24,703 nt of DNA from DIGJ01 sp031553075 (GCA_031553075.1 JAVBLX010000135.1:1-24703); one strand, 5' to 3'; positions 1-8,528 are shown, counted from the stretch's first letter. Notes: generated by a model not told the origin, from the letters alone. Numbers and translations are program-made.

Positions 1-1
1 T

Positions 2-592
2 GATTTTGTTAATGCTGTACTTTATGCCGGGAGGGGTGACAAGATAAATGCAGCGCTATCAGCTTCAGCGGCTATACCAATGATAGGTAATTTTGCTGCC
101 GGTGGAAAGGTTGTGACAAAAGGGAAGAAAGTTGTAAAAGTAGTAAAAAAAATAAAAAAGGGTAGTGCCTTGACCAAGGGGGCAGGTGGAGCTGATGAGT
201 TCAGCGAGTTATACAGGAAAGTCCAGAACACTGGCAATTTGAAGGACTTAGAAGAACTTATGCAGTTAAAAAATGTCAAAAAAATTGTTCAAGAAGCAGG
301 TATAGGCTTGGATGATATAAAGATTAAAATTGACAGGAGCCCAGAGTTGATTGGAACAGGATATTGTGGTTACACATCACCAGACGGAAAAACAATCACA
401 TTATACCCAGATGCATTCACTAATACAGAATCCTTAGTTAAAACGCTAGGACATGAAAGGATACATATATATCAAATAAATACATTTGGAGTTCCACAAG
501 ACGTAGATATGGGGCGATTATTTGAAAATGATGCATGGGGTTCTGAGAAGGACTGGTGGAATTATTATAATATGAATGGAGGGTTAAAATGA
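2..592 (+). CDS. Polymorphic toxin C-terminus with HExxH metallopeptidase domain (5' partial)
   Basis: The reading frame is open to the left edge, so only the last 196 residues are seen and the delivery part lies outside the window. The first ~50 residues (small and polar, then a run of K/V repeats, GKKVVKVVKK) resemble the pre-toxin linker of Firmicutes polymorphic toxins. The C-terminal domain carries HERIH (nt 452-466), a zincin HExxH motif: two zinc-binding histidines and the catalytic glutamate. A downstream acidic/aromatic stretch with ENDAWGSE could supply the third ligand. It is therefore read as a secreted or contact-delivered peptidase toxin acting inside a competitor cell. The stop codon overlaps the start of a small gene at 589, the usual toxin/immunity order. 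An internal ATG at 80 exists but has no ribosome binding site. The specific toxin family is not identified, and the peptidase role rests on one motif plus context. Confidence 0.7.
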   Translation, partial: DFVNAVLYAGRGDKINAALSASAAIPMIGNFAAGGKVVTKGKKVVKVVKKIKKGSALTKGAGGADEFSELYRKVQNTGNLKDLEELMQLKNVKKIVQEAGIGLDDIKIKIDRSPELIGTGYCGYTSPDGKTITLYPDAFTNTESLVKTLGHERIHIYQINTFGVPQDVDMGRLFENDAWGSEKDWWNYYNMNGGLK

Positions 593-864
593 TGTTTCAA
601 AAATGGCTAGAAGTAGCTAAAGATTTTAAAAGTATAACTGAAGAGGAATGCCCATATTGTAATGAAAAATCATTAGACTATTTATACATTGGGGATGAAG
701 AAACAAAAATAGGTTACTTGCAAGCTTGGTGTAACAACTGTTTGAATGGAATCAATATTAGCAGGGTGCAAATCCCTGATGGAGCAAAAAGGTTACCATT
801 TGATACTAAGGAAAATTTAAATACTATTATTCCGGCTTATCACAATGTCACTCCCGAAGATTAA
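589..864 (+). CDS. Probable immunity protein with two CxxC motifs
   Basis: This 91-residue protein starts at ATG 589, four bases inside the toxin gene's end (an ATGA-type overlap), with GGAGGG a few bases upstream; a second ATG at 592 is also possible. There is no signal peptide or membrane segment. It contains CPYC (about residues 21-24) and CNNC (about 49-52), a spacing that suggests a small zinc ribbon or treble-clef fold. Placement directly after a polymorphic toxin is the main argument that it neutralises that toxin in the cytoplasm. No family is recognised from sequence. It could instead be an unrelated zinc-ribbon protein, but the translational coupling argues for a functional pair. 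Confidence 0.6.
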   Translation: MMFQKWLEVAKDFKSITEEECPYCNEKSLDYLYIGDEETKIGYLQAWCNNCLNGINISRVQIPDGAKRLPFDTKENLNTIIPAYHNVTPED

Positions 865-904
865 GAGGGAAGAGGTGCTAATAATAGAATTATTAGGTGA
901 TAGG

Positions 905-943
905 CAAACGGGTTTGTAAGGTTCCTCCTACAAACCTTGTTTG
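905..943 (+). terminator. Hairpin downstream of the toxin/immunity pair
   Basis: GGTTTGTA (911-918) pairs with TACAAACC (929-936), and an outer CAAAC (905-909) pairs with GTTTG (939-943). It begins 41 bases after the immunity gene. It lacks a clear U-run, so it may be a weak terminator or a transcript-stabilising hairpin. Confidence 0.4.
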
Positions 944-1055
944 TCGACTAAAACAATGAAATAGAGTATCCTGTCAAGAGTTTGCCACATTTATCTGGTG
1001 CAAAGCACCATTAATGGAATCTTCTATTAATAACGCTAGAAAAATATGAAAGAAA

Positions 1056-1110
1056 GAGACAATGAAGGAATTTTTTGTGAATATAAAATTCCTTCATTGT
1101 CTCATTTTTT
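1056..1110 (+). terminator. Strong, probably bidirectional Rho-independent terminator
   Basis: A perfect 19-bp stem (1056-1074 with 1085-1103) and 10-base loop is followed on the plus strand by CA and six Ts. On the minus strand the flank is also T-rich. It lies between the convergent toxin/immunity genes and lysA and could end transcription from both sides. The rest of the 865-1231 gap holds only the hairpin at 905 and short AT-rich sequence with no credible gene. Confidence 0.85.
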
Positions 1111-1231
1111 GCTGTTACTTCAAATTCGCCAATTGTACTAGCAGAGAAAAACAACATTGTATCCCATTCTAAAAAACATAGAATAGGCGGCACTTTATGT
1201 GCGGATAGAAATCACACTTTATTTCTCAATA

Positions 1232-2485
1232 TTAGGATAAAATATCACAAAAATCAAATGTCGCAAAGTAGTCTTTTGGGGTTTCTGCACGACGAATAAG
1301 AGTTGATGTTCCGTCTTCTTTTAAAAGCACTTCGGCTGATTTCAGTTTACCGTTGTAGTTATATCCCATGGAAAAGCCGTGGGCACCTGTATCGTGGATG
1401 TATAGGTAGTCGCCAAGTTGAATCTGTGGAAGGCTTCGATCAATGGCAAATTTGTCGTTGTTTTCACAGAGGGAGCCGGTAATGTCAAATATATGGTCGG
1501 CTGGGCTGGCTTCTTTCCCCAAGACGGTGATGTGATGGTAGGCTCCGTACATGGCGGGACGCATGAGGTTTACAGCACAGGCATCCACTCCAATGTACTC
1601 TTTGTGGGTGTGTTTTTCATGAATTGCTTTTGTGATAAGTGCTCCGTATGGACCCATCATGAAACGGCCTAACTCGGTCATAATGGTGATGTCTTCCAGG
1701 CCTGCCGGGGGCAGGATTTCTTCAAAGGCTTCCTTTACCTTTTGACCAATGATGTTGATGTCGTTGCTTTCCTGGTCGGGATAGTATGGGATTCCGATGC
1801 CACCGGACAGATTGATATAGTTAATTTCTACTCCGGTTTTCTCTTTGATTTCTACCGCTAATTCAAAAAGGATTTTTGCCAGGGTTGGATAATATTCATT
1901 GGTTACGGTGTTGCTGGCAAGGAAGGAGTGGATTCCGAACTTCTTGGCGCCTTTTTCTTTTAACAGGCGGAAGCCCTCGATGATCTGATCATGGGTGAAG
2001 CCATATTTGGCGTCACCGGGGTTGTCCATAATGTCGGTTCCCAGGGCAAATACTCCACCGGGATTATAACGACAGAAGATGGTTTCGGGGATTCCGACGA
2101 GGTTTTCTAAAAAGTTAATATGGGTAAAATCATCCAGGTTGATAATAGCACCTAATTCATGGGCTTTTTGATATTCTTCTGGTGGGGTTACGTTGGAGGA
2201 AAAGATTATTTCGGTTCCTGTAAATCCCACAGCTTCTGATACCATCAGTTCTGTCATGGAGGAACAGTCGGCTCCACAGCCTTCTTCTTTTAATATCTGC
2301 AAAAGGAACGGATTAGGGTTTGCTTTTACAGCAAAATACTCTTTAAAACCCTTATTCCAGCTAAAAGCCTTGTTGAGTGCACGGGCATTTTCCCGGATGC
2401 CTTTTTCATCGTAGATGTGAAATGGAGTTGGGTATTCTTTTACCATTTCTTGTACTTGTTCTAAAGTTACAAATGTTTTTTTCAT
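1232..2485 (-). CDS. lysA: Diaminopimelate decarboxylase-like PLP enzyme
   Basis: This 417-residue fold-type III PLP decarboxylase would convert meso-diaminopimelate to L-lysine and CO2, the last step of lysine synthesis, in the cytoplasm. Visible motifs are YFAVKANP with the PLP lysine at about K54, GIHSF (H186), SGGIG (about 228-232), ELGR at 271-274 where the family usually has EPGR, MRPAMYGAYHH (308-318) and CENND at 340-344, the dimer active-site cysteine motif usually written CESxD. The length matches bacterial LysA. The ATG at 2485 has GAGGAG 9 bases upstream and a near-consensus promoter at 2536-2564, so it is probably a single-gene unit. The altered ELGR and CENND motifs leave room for a related substrate such as carboxynorspermidine or another D-amino acid; LysA is the best guess. 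Confidence 0.8.
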   Translation of the reverse strand: MKKTFVTLEQVQEMVKEYPTPFHIYDEKGIRENARALNKAFSWNKGFKEYFAVKANPNPFLLQILKEEGCGADCSSMTELMVSEAVGFTGTEIIFSSNVTPPEEYQKAHELGAIINLDDFTHINFLENLVGIPETIFCRYNPGGVFALGTDIMDNPGDAKYGFTHDQIIEGFRLLKEKGAKKFGIHSFLASNTVTNEYYPTLAKILFELAVEIKEKTGVEINYINLSGGIGIPYYPDQESNDINIIGQKVKEAFEEILPPAGLEDITIMTELGRFMMGPYGALITKAIHEKHTHKEYIGVDACAVNLMRPAMYGAYHHITVLGKEASPADHIFDITGSLCENNDKFAIDRSLPQIQLGDYLYIHDTGAHGFSMGYNYNGKLKSAEVLLKEDGTSTLIRRAETPKDYFATFDFCDILS

Positions 2486-2535
2486 GGCTTTTGCTCCTCG
2501 TCTTTGGATTTTTTGTTTCGCTTTTTTAAGAAAAC

Positions 2536-2564
2536 ATCATAACAGGTAGCGTCTTATTTGTCAA
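2536..2564 (-). promoter_or_regulatory. Sigma-A promoter of lysA
   Basis: On the minus strand TTGACA (2559-2564) and TATGAT (2536-2541) are separated by 17 bases, 51 bases before the lysA ATG. No lysine riboswitch is apparent in the short leader. Three copies of TTAACG lie just upstream (2576-2581, 2608-2613, 2623-2628); their role is unknown. Confidence 0.8.
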
Positions 2565-2682
2565 GGGGTATCACATTAACGTGTTGAACCATTCCCGTTG
2601 CCTCCTATTAACGTATCAGTCCTTAACGCATTGACTTGCACATAGGAATTAGTTAGTAAGCCAAGGAACGGAACCCATACAT

Positions 2683-2748
2683 ACCAAGAAAGGAAATAAC
2701 TGCCTCCCGGATTTTGTACCTAAGAGGCGGGTTATTTCCTTTCTTGGT
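2683..2748. terminator. Long hairpin downstream of the GH13 gene
   Basis: An 18-bp perfect stem (2683-2700 with 2731-2748) is extended by an inner GCCTC/GAGGC helix across a one-base bulge. It starts 29 bases after the alpha-glucosidase stop on the minus strand and most likely ends that transcript. The minus-strand flank is not a clean U-run. Confidence 0.65.
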
Positions 2749-2777
2749 GCTGATTTTTCAAGCAACAGGTTATACAC

Positions 2778-4454
2778 CTAAATATTAAGATCTAGAACCA
2801 ATACTTGATAACCTTTTAATGTAAGTCTATTTTCTTCCATTTGAGCTTCTGCGCTATTATTGAGTAGTATTTTCTTTACTGCACTTGGAAGCTGGATTGT
2901 TCTTTCTGCCCTTTGGTAATTTCCGATTACCAGCAGGGTCTGTTCCTGACTTCTGCGGTAATATGCCATCAGGTTGTCCTGATCCTTTAAATAGGGCTCA
3001 CAGGTTCCATATACGATGGTCTCTTTATACTCCGGGTCTTTACGAAGAGCGATCAGTTTTTTGTAAAATTTTAAAATAGAGTCTTCTTCTCCAAGCTGTG
3101 CCTTTACATTGGTTTCCTTATAATTTGGATTAACCTTGAGCCATGGGGTTCCGGTTGTAAAACCGGCATAGTCTGTGTCATCCCAGTGGAATGGGGTGCG
3201 GGCATTGTCACGGCTGTAATGGCCTACTATCTGCAATGCCTCTTCAGGGGAATAACCTACTTTTATGGTTACTTCGTACTCATCCAGGGTTGAAATGTCA
3301 TTAATCTGGTCTAAGGATTCGAAGATGGTATTGGTCATTCCGATTTCCTGTCCCTGATAAATGAAGGGCAGTCCACGGAGAAGGAAAGATAAGGCTCCAA
3401 GCATTTTTATGCTGGCAGGACTTACATCGCCTTCGGGTATGTAGTAGCTGGCACCTCTTGGTTCGTCATGGTTTTCGATGATGTTGGATAGAAATCCCCA
3501 TTCGGTTACTTTTTCCTGGCTTCTAAAGCAGGCATCCCGGTATGCGTTAGGTGTCATAGGGACACTGTCATACCAGCCATTGGCGCTTTTTCCGGTGATG
3601 GTTGTTTCAAAGTCAAACATGGAGGAAAAGTAACCGTCATCGCCAATGAAAAGGGGAAGTTCTTCGTCTTTTTGATTGAATACTTCGCCTACGGTAAAAG
3701 CATCGTATTGATCAAAGGTCTCTCTCTTCATTTCCATGAGAAAATCTCCCACTCCCTGTGCTGCTTCCAGCATAAGCCCTGGGTCAGATAGACCATCTTC
3801 ACGAGTAGTAGGAAAATCTTCGAATCTTAAATCCTTTTTAATATTGATAATGGCATCAATACGAAATCCTGCGAGACCTTTTTCCAGCCACCAATTTATC
3901 ATTTTGTATATCTCTTTTCGCAGGAATGGGTTTTCCCAGTTTAAATCAGGCTGTTCTTTGGCAAACATGTGCAGATAGTATTTATTAACGGTTCCCGGAA
4001 CTTTCTCCCAAGCACTGCCGCCAAAATAAGACCGCCAGTTACATGGTGGGTTTCCAGCTTTTCCTTCTCGGAAGTAAAAGTATTCTGCATATGGACCTTC
4101 TGGATCGGCTAATGCTTTTTGAAACCATTCGTGCTGGTCGGAGCAATGATTGACTACCAAATCCATTACCAGGTACATATTACGTTTTTTTGCCTCGACT
4201 AAAAGTTGGTCAAAGTCTTCCATGGTCCCAAAACGTGGGTCGATGTTATAATAATCGGAAATGTCATAGCCCTGGTCAACGAATGGGGAGCAATAGATGG
4301 GAGACAACCATATGATGTCAATTCCCAAATCCTTCAGATAGTCCAGTTTACTAATAATTCCTCTTAAATCCCCTACGCCATCTCCGTTAGAATCCATAAA
4401 GCTTTTTGGATAAATTTGATAGGCTACTTTTTCCTGCCACCATTTTCTTGTCAT
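2778..4454 (-). CDS. GH13 alpha-glucosidase (oligo-1,6-glucosidase type)
   Basis: This 558-residue cytoplasmic glycoside hydrolase is full length for the GH13 oligo-1,6-glucosidase/alpha-glucosidase group. It would release glucose from the non-reducing ends of short alpha-glucans such as isomaltose or maltose. Motifs in order: the calcium loop DSNGDGVGD (21-29), region I DLVVNH (98-103), QPDLNWE (168-174), region II GFRID with nucleophile D200, region III GEVF with acid/base E257, and region IV ENHDEPR with D330. The residue after ENHD is E, where oligo-1,6-glucosidases usually have Q. The nucleophile is followed by AIINI rather than VIN, so linkage preference is uncertain. There is no signal peptide. 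The ATG at 4454 is preceded by GGAAGGA. An AraC regulator lies upstream on the same strand, but a 508-bp gap with a terminator separates them. Confidence 0.88.
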   Translation of the reverse strand: MTRKWWQEKVAYQIYPKSFMDSNGDGVGDLRGIISKLDYLKDLGIDIIWLSPIYCSPFVDQGYDISDYYNIDPRFGTMEDFDQLLVEAKKRNMYLVMDLVVNHCSDQHEWFQKALADPEGPYAEYFYFREGKAGNPPCNWRSYFGGSAWEKVPGTVNKYYLHMFAKEQPDLNWENPFLRKEIYKMINWWLEKGLAGFRIDAIINIKKDLRFEDFPTTREDGLSDPGLMLEAAQGVGDFLMEMKRETFDQYDAFTVGEVFNQKDEELPLFIGDDGYFSSMFDFETTITGKSANGWYDSVPMTPNAYRDACFRSQEKVTEWGFLSNIIENHDEPRGASYYIPEGDVSPASIKMLGALSFLLRGLPFIYQGQEIGMTNTIFESLDQINDISTLDEYEVTIKVGYSPEEALQIVGHYSRDNARTPFHWDDTDYAGFTTGTPWLKVNPNYKETNVKAQLGEEDSILKFYKKLIALRKDPEYKETIVYGTCEPYLKDQDNLMAYYRRSQEQTLLVIGNYQRAERTIQLPSAVKKILLNNSAEAQMEENRLTLKGYQVLVLDLNI

Positions 4455-4572
4455 GATTTTGATTCCTTCCTTTTTATGTTTTCTTGGAACTTTGTTTTAA
4501 CTTTCATATAATTTTAGCTTCAAAATTTTGTGCATCTTTCTTTTTGTAATAACTATTAAAAATCAACTTTTA

Positions 4573-4660
4573 TAGATTAATTTTTTTGTAGATTAATTTT
4601 TTTGTAGATTAACTTTTTTGTAGATTAACTTTTTAAATTAACTTTTTTAAATTAACTTTT
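4573..4660. repeat. Degenerating 16-bp T-rich tandem repeat
   Basis: Copies of TAGATTAATTTTTTTG begin at 4573, 4589, 4605 and 4621, then shorten to AATTAACTTTTTTA-like units. The array lies upstream of the alpha-glucosidase on the minus strand, in the otherwise empty 4455-4962 gap, which holds no credible gene. Confidence 0.8.
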
Positions 4661-4866
4661 CTATAGTATACTTTTTACTACCTATAATTTCTTCTAATAA
4701 AATGATTAAAAACTACACTATTTTGACTTTTTACTTTATGCCACTTGATATTGCTTTATATTACAGTTACATTATTTCCTATTCACAATTTAAACTCCTC
4801 ACGGTATCTTTACCGTTTTTTAGTACAGGCAAAATAAATTTCCGAGACAATTTTTCTTGAATAAAG

Positions 4867-4907
4867 TAAGGAAAGTATCTGCCCAAATACGACAGATACT
4901 TTCCTTA
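4867..4907 (-). terminator. Hairpin terminator of the AraC gene / ECF operon
   Basis: A perfect 15-bp stem (4867-4881 with 4893-4907) has an 11-base loop and lies 56 bases after the AraC stop. The minus-strand flank CTTTATT is only moderately T-rich. It is the likely end of the whole ECF-AraC transcript. Confidence 0.65.
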
Positions 4908-4962
4908 TTGTGATTTCATCATTTTATAGCTTATTGTCTCCGTTTATCTATATCGCCTCTTC

Positions 4963-5952
4963 TTACCCTTTATTATTAATTTTTTTCCGGTATCGAAGCG
5001 GTGTTGTTCCCGTAATTCGTCGAAATTCCTTCATAAAATTCCCTAAGTTGTTAAACCCGCATTCCATGCCGATTTCCGTTATCTGTATATGAGAACTCAG
5101 AAGCAGCTTCATCGCTTTTTTAATCCGGTATTCATTTAGATACTCGACAGGAGTTTTCCCAATGGCTTTTTTAAAAAAACGGCAGAAATACTGTTCGTTC
5201 ATATTAGCCTCCGCAGCCAAATCAGCTACATAGATCTTTTCCGTATAGTGAGTCTGTATGTAAAGCAACACTCGCTTCACAATCTCAATCCGATAGTCTG
5301 TACTTTCCTGTGATTCTAAAATCAGATTATACTTTTTAAGATAGGCCAGTATCTTCAGTAAGGAAGCTTTAATTAATAACTGATCGCAAGCTGCCGTTGT
5401 GGTCTCCATATTACCTTCATAGGCAAAGTCTTCTCCATTTCGGTCGTCTTTATTTAGCACCGGATTTTCTGACATAGAGTCTCCATGCATTGCTTCTCCA
5501 TGCAGAAGACCGCCAATTTGAAGAAACTCCTTTTTAAGAAAGGCAAAGACTGGATGATCATAATCAACTACACGGGGAAGCCTCAGGCTTCCGTCAGAGA
5601 CAGGCTCAATTACTTTTTTCTGGGTGTTGTCAAATTCTTCAAACTTAAGCATAAACGGATGAAACACCACTGCCTGCTGCCGGAATGGCACTTCTGATTT
5701 GATATAATGCAGCTCACCACTGTTAATAAAACAAAAACATTCTTTCTCTATATGATACTTTTCCATATTCACTTCCACCTGATAAACTCCACTTATAAAG
5801 TAGAGAATCTCCAGCTCCTTGTGCCAGTGATGCTTTACATTCAAAGGCAACTTTTCCCCTGCCGACCGGTAAAGGCTGCAGGGGAAATTCTCAATTCCAT
5901 GAATACGCTTTTCTTGTAAATGATCGTCTCCAACCACTATTTTTTTATTCAT
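4963..5952 (-). CDS. AraC-family regulator with cupin N-terminus
   Basis: This 329-residue transcription factor has an N-terminal cupin-like sensor (about residues 15-135, with HHWHKELEILYF typical of the metal/sugar-binding start). The C-terminal AraC double helix-turn-helix is at about 225-325, with IYVADLAAEANMNEQYFCR and the second motif ITEIGMECGFNNLGNFMKEF. An acidic, low-complexity stretch at about 150-195 is unusual and looks like an inserted linker. ATG at 5952 is preferred; a TTG at 5958 in frame is possible but touches the upstream stop. It follows the ECF S-component gene by only a few bases, so it is probably co-transcribed with the transporter and may control it. Nothing in the sequence shows its ligand. 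Confidence 0.82.
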   Translation of the reverse strand: MNKKIVVGDDHLQEKRIHGIENFPCSLYRSAGEKLPLNVKHHWHKELEILYFISGVYQVEVNMEKYHIEKECFCFINSGELHYIKSEVPFRQQAVVFHPFMLKFEEFDNTQKKVIEPVSDGSLRLPRVVDYDHPVFAFLKKEFLQIGGLLHGEAMHGDSMSENPVLNKDDRNGEDFAYEGNMETTTAACDQLLIKASLLKILAYLKKYNLILESQESTDYRIEIVKRVLLYIQTHYTEKIYVADLAAEANMNEQYFCRFFKKAIGKTPVEYLNEYRIKKAMKLLLSSHIQITEIGMECGFNNLGNFMKEFRRITGTTPLRYRKKINNKG

Positions 5953-5958
5953 ACGCAA

Positions 5959-6516
5959 TTACTCTCTGGTAAGACTTCCCTTTTGAGAACGGGTTTTGCT
6001 GTAAAGAACCAATAAAACAGAACCAATTACACCGCAGGAAACCGCATTGGAAACGGCTGCTACTGCGCCCTGAACAAATACCAGGTTTGCCGGTTCGGAG
6101 TAAATAAGGATATCAAGTACCGGGGCAATGATAACCCAGGAAATGGCATTTGCCACCAGCTGAAAAATATTAAAAACCAAAAGGTCTTTCAGTCCAAAAA
6201 TTCCCTCATCAACCCTCAGCCTTGGATAAACAAATCCAATTGCGAAGCAGGAGAAGCCACTGGCAATAACCCAGCTCCACCATGGAGAACCATACTGGAC
6301 TGCATCCGAAAGTGCATGTCCGATTAAGGCAATCAAACCACCTGCAATTGGGCCAAATAATGCTGCAAAGAATGCACCAATACCATATGCTGTCTGAATA
6401 TCCGTTTCCGGAATTCCGGTTGGAACTTTAATGTACATAAATAATAATGTAAAAAGTGCTGCGCCCAGTCCCGTTGCTACAATTGTTTTGGTTTTGAATT
6501 CAAATAATTTCTTCAT
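5959..6516 (-). CDS. ECF transporter S component, UPF0397-like
   Basis: This 185-residue membrane protein with about five or six hydrophobic segments is the substrate-binding part of an energy-coupling factor transporter. Residues such as VPTGIPETDIQTAYG, GPIAGGLIALIGHALSD and GSPWWSWVIASG match what I remember of the UPF0397 family, which also ends in a KTRSQKGSL-like tail. ATG at 6516 is chosen because GAGGAGG sits 6-8 bases upstream; an earlier in-frame ATG at 6561 has no such site. Its natural substrate is not established; a methionine- or SAM-related compound is suggested only by the SAM hydrolase gene next to it. The rest of the transporter is encoded upstream in the same direction, with a 218-bp gap after the hydrolase gene. 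Confidence 0.82.
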   Translation of the reverse strand: MKKLFEFKTKTIVATGLGAALFTLLFMYIKVPTGIPETDIQTAYGIGAFFAALFGPIAGGLIALIGHALSDAVQYGSPWWSWVIASGFSCFAIGFVYPRLRVDEGIFGLKDLLVFNIFQLVANAISWVIIAPVLDILIYSEPANLVFVQGAVAAVSNAVSCGVIGSVLLVLYSKTRSQKGSLTRE

Positions 6517-6734
6517 TTGATTTCCTCCTCTTCTCCGTGAGTTCTCTTCACTTTCGTACATCTTTGTGCCTGCACTCTTCTAAGATAGTACAGCTCAAGG
6601 AAAGCGTTAATATTTTCATTGCTCATATATCATAAACTTTTCACTCTCACGTTATTAAAAAAGATGTACTAATTTAATAATATCGTTAAGAGCTATCTTT
6701 TGCAACTAAAACATCAGAATTACCGATAATTGTT

Positions 6735-7577
6735 CTATTTCGTAAATTCTACCGTCCATTCAGGACCATAATTTAATCCAAACTCATTACACAAACTGCC
6801 CTGACTCACTGCCATGGCCACTTTCATCAGTTCGTTATTATAAATCATTGGATCCCCCTTCTGGGCAAACCCAAAGCTCTGGTGAAATAAAATCGTTTGA
6901 TCAAACATGATTTTCCCTTCCTGTTTTACGACCACATGAAGATAATCACCATATTGGAATCCAACTTCATGAAATACTTTGAGAGGGATATTCGTCCAAA
7001 GGTTCCCAAAATTAGGGTCATTGATTTCAAATATACCGCTGATTTTTCCAGGTTCTACTACTGGCTCAAGAATTGGGTGCTCCACAATTTCATCCACCGG
7101 ATATTCCGGACCAACACCTGCAAAGTCAATCATCCCACTGGCAAGACGGGCCGCCGTATAGCCAAACAAGTCTCTTCCATGGAAAATTGCAACTCCTTCT
7201 GTGCCTTTTCCTCTCAAACGATTCACTGATTCGTCAATTTCCCGAACTGCTTCGATTCCAATCATTTTCTTGACATGAGTCAGGGCTCCATTATCTGGTG
7301 TTACAACATAATAACCATCTACTGTTTTGGCAACGCAGGCACGGCGCTTCGTTCCAACACCCGGATCCACAACGGATACATAGATGGTTCCCTCTGGCCA
7401 GAACGGAAGGCTCTGATATAAACGATAGCTGGCACTCCAAGTATCATATTGGGGTAATTCATGCGTCCCGTCAAAAATCTCCAGTTCACGGTCCACACTT
7501 TTGACAACTCCATACATGGAGCTTACCGCTCCCTCTTTATAAGTAAAGTCAGTTTGAAATACTAAAATTGGTTTCAT
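6735..7577 (-). CDS. SAM hydroxide adenosyltransferase (DUF62 SAM hydrolase)
   Basis: This 280-residue cytoplasmic enzyme of the fluorinase/chlorinase-like fold cleaves S-adenosylmethionine with water to adenosine and methionine. Family landmarks are TDFTYKEGAVSSMYGV near the start, VVDPGVGTKRR (69-79) and FHGRDLF (132-138). These give the Asp-Arg-His set (D71, R78, H133) characteristic of the hydroxide-using subfamily rather than the halogenases. FGNLWTNI in the C-terminal domain is the adenine-binding segment. ATG 7577 follows a GAGAGGAAA site. The gene lies between those for the ECF T and S components, all on the minus strand. That placement suggests it processes, or makes, what the transporter handles, such as methionine or adenosine salvage; this is inference. 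Confidence 0.88.
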   Translation of the reverse strand: MKPILVFQTDFTYKEGAVSSMYGVVKSVDRELEIFDGTHELPQYDTWSASYRLYQSLPFWPEGTIYVSVVDPGVGTKRRACVAKTVDGYYVVTPDNGALTHVKKMIGIEAVREIDESVNRLRGKGTEGVAIFHGRDLFGYTAARLASGMIDFAGVGPEYPVDEIVEHPILEPVVEPGKISGIFEINDPNFGNLWTNIPLKVFHEVGFQYGDYLHVVVKQEGKIMFDQTILFHQSFGFAQKGDPMIYNNELMKVAMAVSQGSLCNEFGLNYGPEWTVEFTK

Positions 7578-7612
7578 TTTTTATTTCCTCTCTTTTTTGT
7601 TTTTATGTTTCG

Positions 7613-7655
7613 GCCCCAACCATCATTGGTTGAACGATCCAAGAAATATTGGGGC
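7613..7655 (-). promoter_or_regulatory. Hairpin between ecfT and the SAM hydrolase gene
   Basis: GCCCCAA (7613-7619) pairs with TTGGGGC (7649-7655) in the 114-bp spacer. On the minus strand it is followed by an A-rich stretch, not a U-run, so it is unlikely to be a terminator. It may mark an RNA-processing point that tunes expression within the operon. Confidence 0.35.
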
Positions 7656-7691
7656 GAATATCTAACGAATTTGGGTTAATCTCTGAATTCT

Positions 7692-8528
7692 TCACGAAAC
7701 AAAGGGGTTATAAAACTTTGAATGATTAATAAACAAGCTAACACATAAAATAAGCACAAATAGCATACCGCAAAACAGCATGGATATCCAATCGGCTCTT
7801 TTCAATGGCTTAGCCGCATACCAGCTTCTCTTTTTATGCTTCCCAAATCCTCGCAAATCCATGGCATTGCTAATAAGGTCAATCCGGTCAAGGGTAGAAA
7901 AAATAAGTGGCACGCAAATATTCATAATATTCTTTAAACGTGTTCCAAGCTTTTCCTTCTTAGACAAATCCAGTCCCCTGCTTTGCTGTGCCAGAGCAAT
8001 ATCCTGATAGTCTCGCATCAGGTCAGGAAAGTAACGAAGGGTCAGGGATAATGCATACGCACCTTTGTAATGACATCCTACCCGATTGATTGATGCAGCA
8101 AATTCACTGGGATTGGTAGTAAGCAGAAACAACATCCCTAACGGCACCACCGATGCATATTTGGTAGTCTTGGTCACCTGATACAAAATCTGTTCCAGCG
8201 TCACCACATAACGGCCATAGATGGAAAAAAGCTCATGCCGGGTACCATAGATTTCAGTTCCATAGGTAGGACTGAATACAAAAGTCAGGACAAAATTTAT
8301 TATAAGAAAAATAATAACGTAAATGACCATAATTTTCACCTGCCGGAAGGTTATCTCCGATATCTTAAAGAAGATCAGGGAGATTGCAAATACCGCCAGG
8401 ATACAACGTATGTCATAAGAAAACATAACGGCAAAGGTCAAAAAGAAAAAGCAAACCAGCTTGGTAAGTCCAGAAAGGTTATAAATAAAATTATCCCGTT
8501 CTACATAATCAAATAATTTACTTTGCAT
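7692..8528 (-). CDS. ecfT: ECF transporter transmembrane component EcfT
   Basis: This 278-residue integral membrane protein is of the CbiQ/EcfT family and couples the two ATPase domains to the S component. Hydrophobic segments lie at about residues 24-45, 55-85, 110-130 and 245-270. A cytoplasmic coupling region contains SRGLDLSKKEKLGTRLKN and later AMDLRGFGKHKKRS, which fits the paired A-R-G type coupling motifs of the family (QQSRGLD, LRGFG). ATG 8528 is chosen: it overlaps the ABC gene's stop as TGATG, and AGGAGG lies 11 bases upstream at 8540-8545. The GTG at 8537 is too close to that site. Translational coupling with the ABC protein is expected. Confidence 0.85.
   Translation of the reverse strand: MQSKLFDYVERDNFIYNLSGLTKLVCFFFLTFAVMFSYDIRCILAVFAISLIFFKISEITFRQVKIMVIYVIIFLIINFVLTFVFSPTYGTEIYGTRHELFSIYGRYVVTLEQILYQVTKTTKYASVVPLGMLFLLTTNPSEFAASINRVGCHYKGAYALSLTLRYFPDLMRDYQDIALAQQSRGLDLSKKEKLGTRLKNIMNICVPLIFSTLDRIDLISNAMDLRGFGKHKKRSWYAAKPLKRADWISMLFCGMLFVLILCVSLFINHSKFYNPFVS

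Noticed and set aside
2486..2640. Lysine riboswitch upstream of lysA
   Set aside because: The leader from the predicted start to the ATG is only about 45 bases, too short for the roughly 170-base lysine aptamer.
4801..4820. Short hairpin ACGGTA-TCTT-TACCGT followed by Ts
   Set aside because: Terminator-like on the plus strand, but no plus-strand gene lies upstream and the 6-bp stem could be chance.
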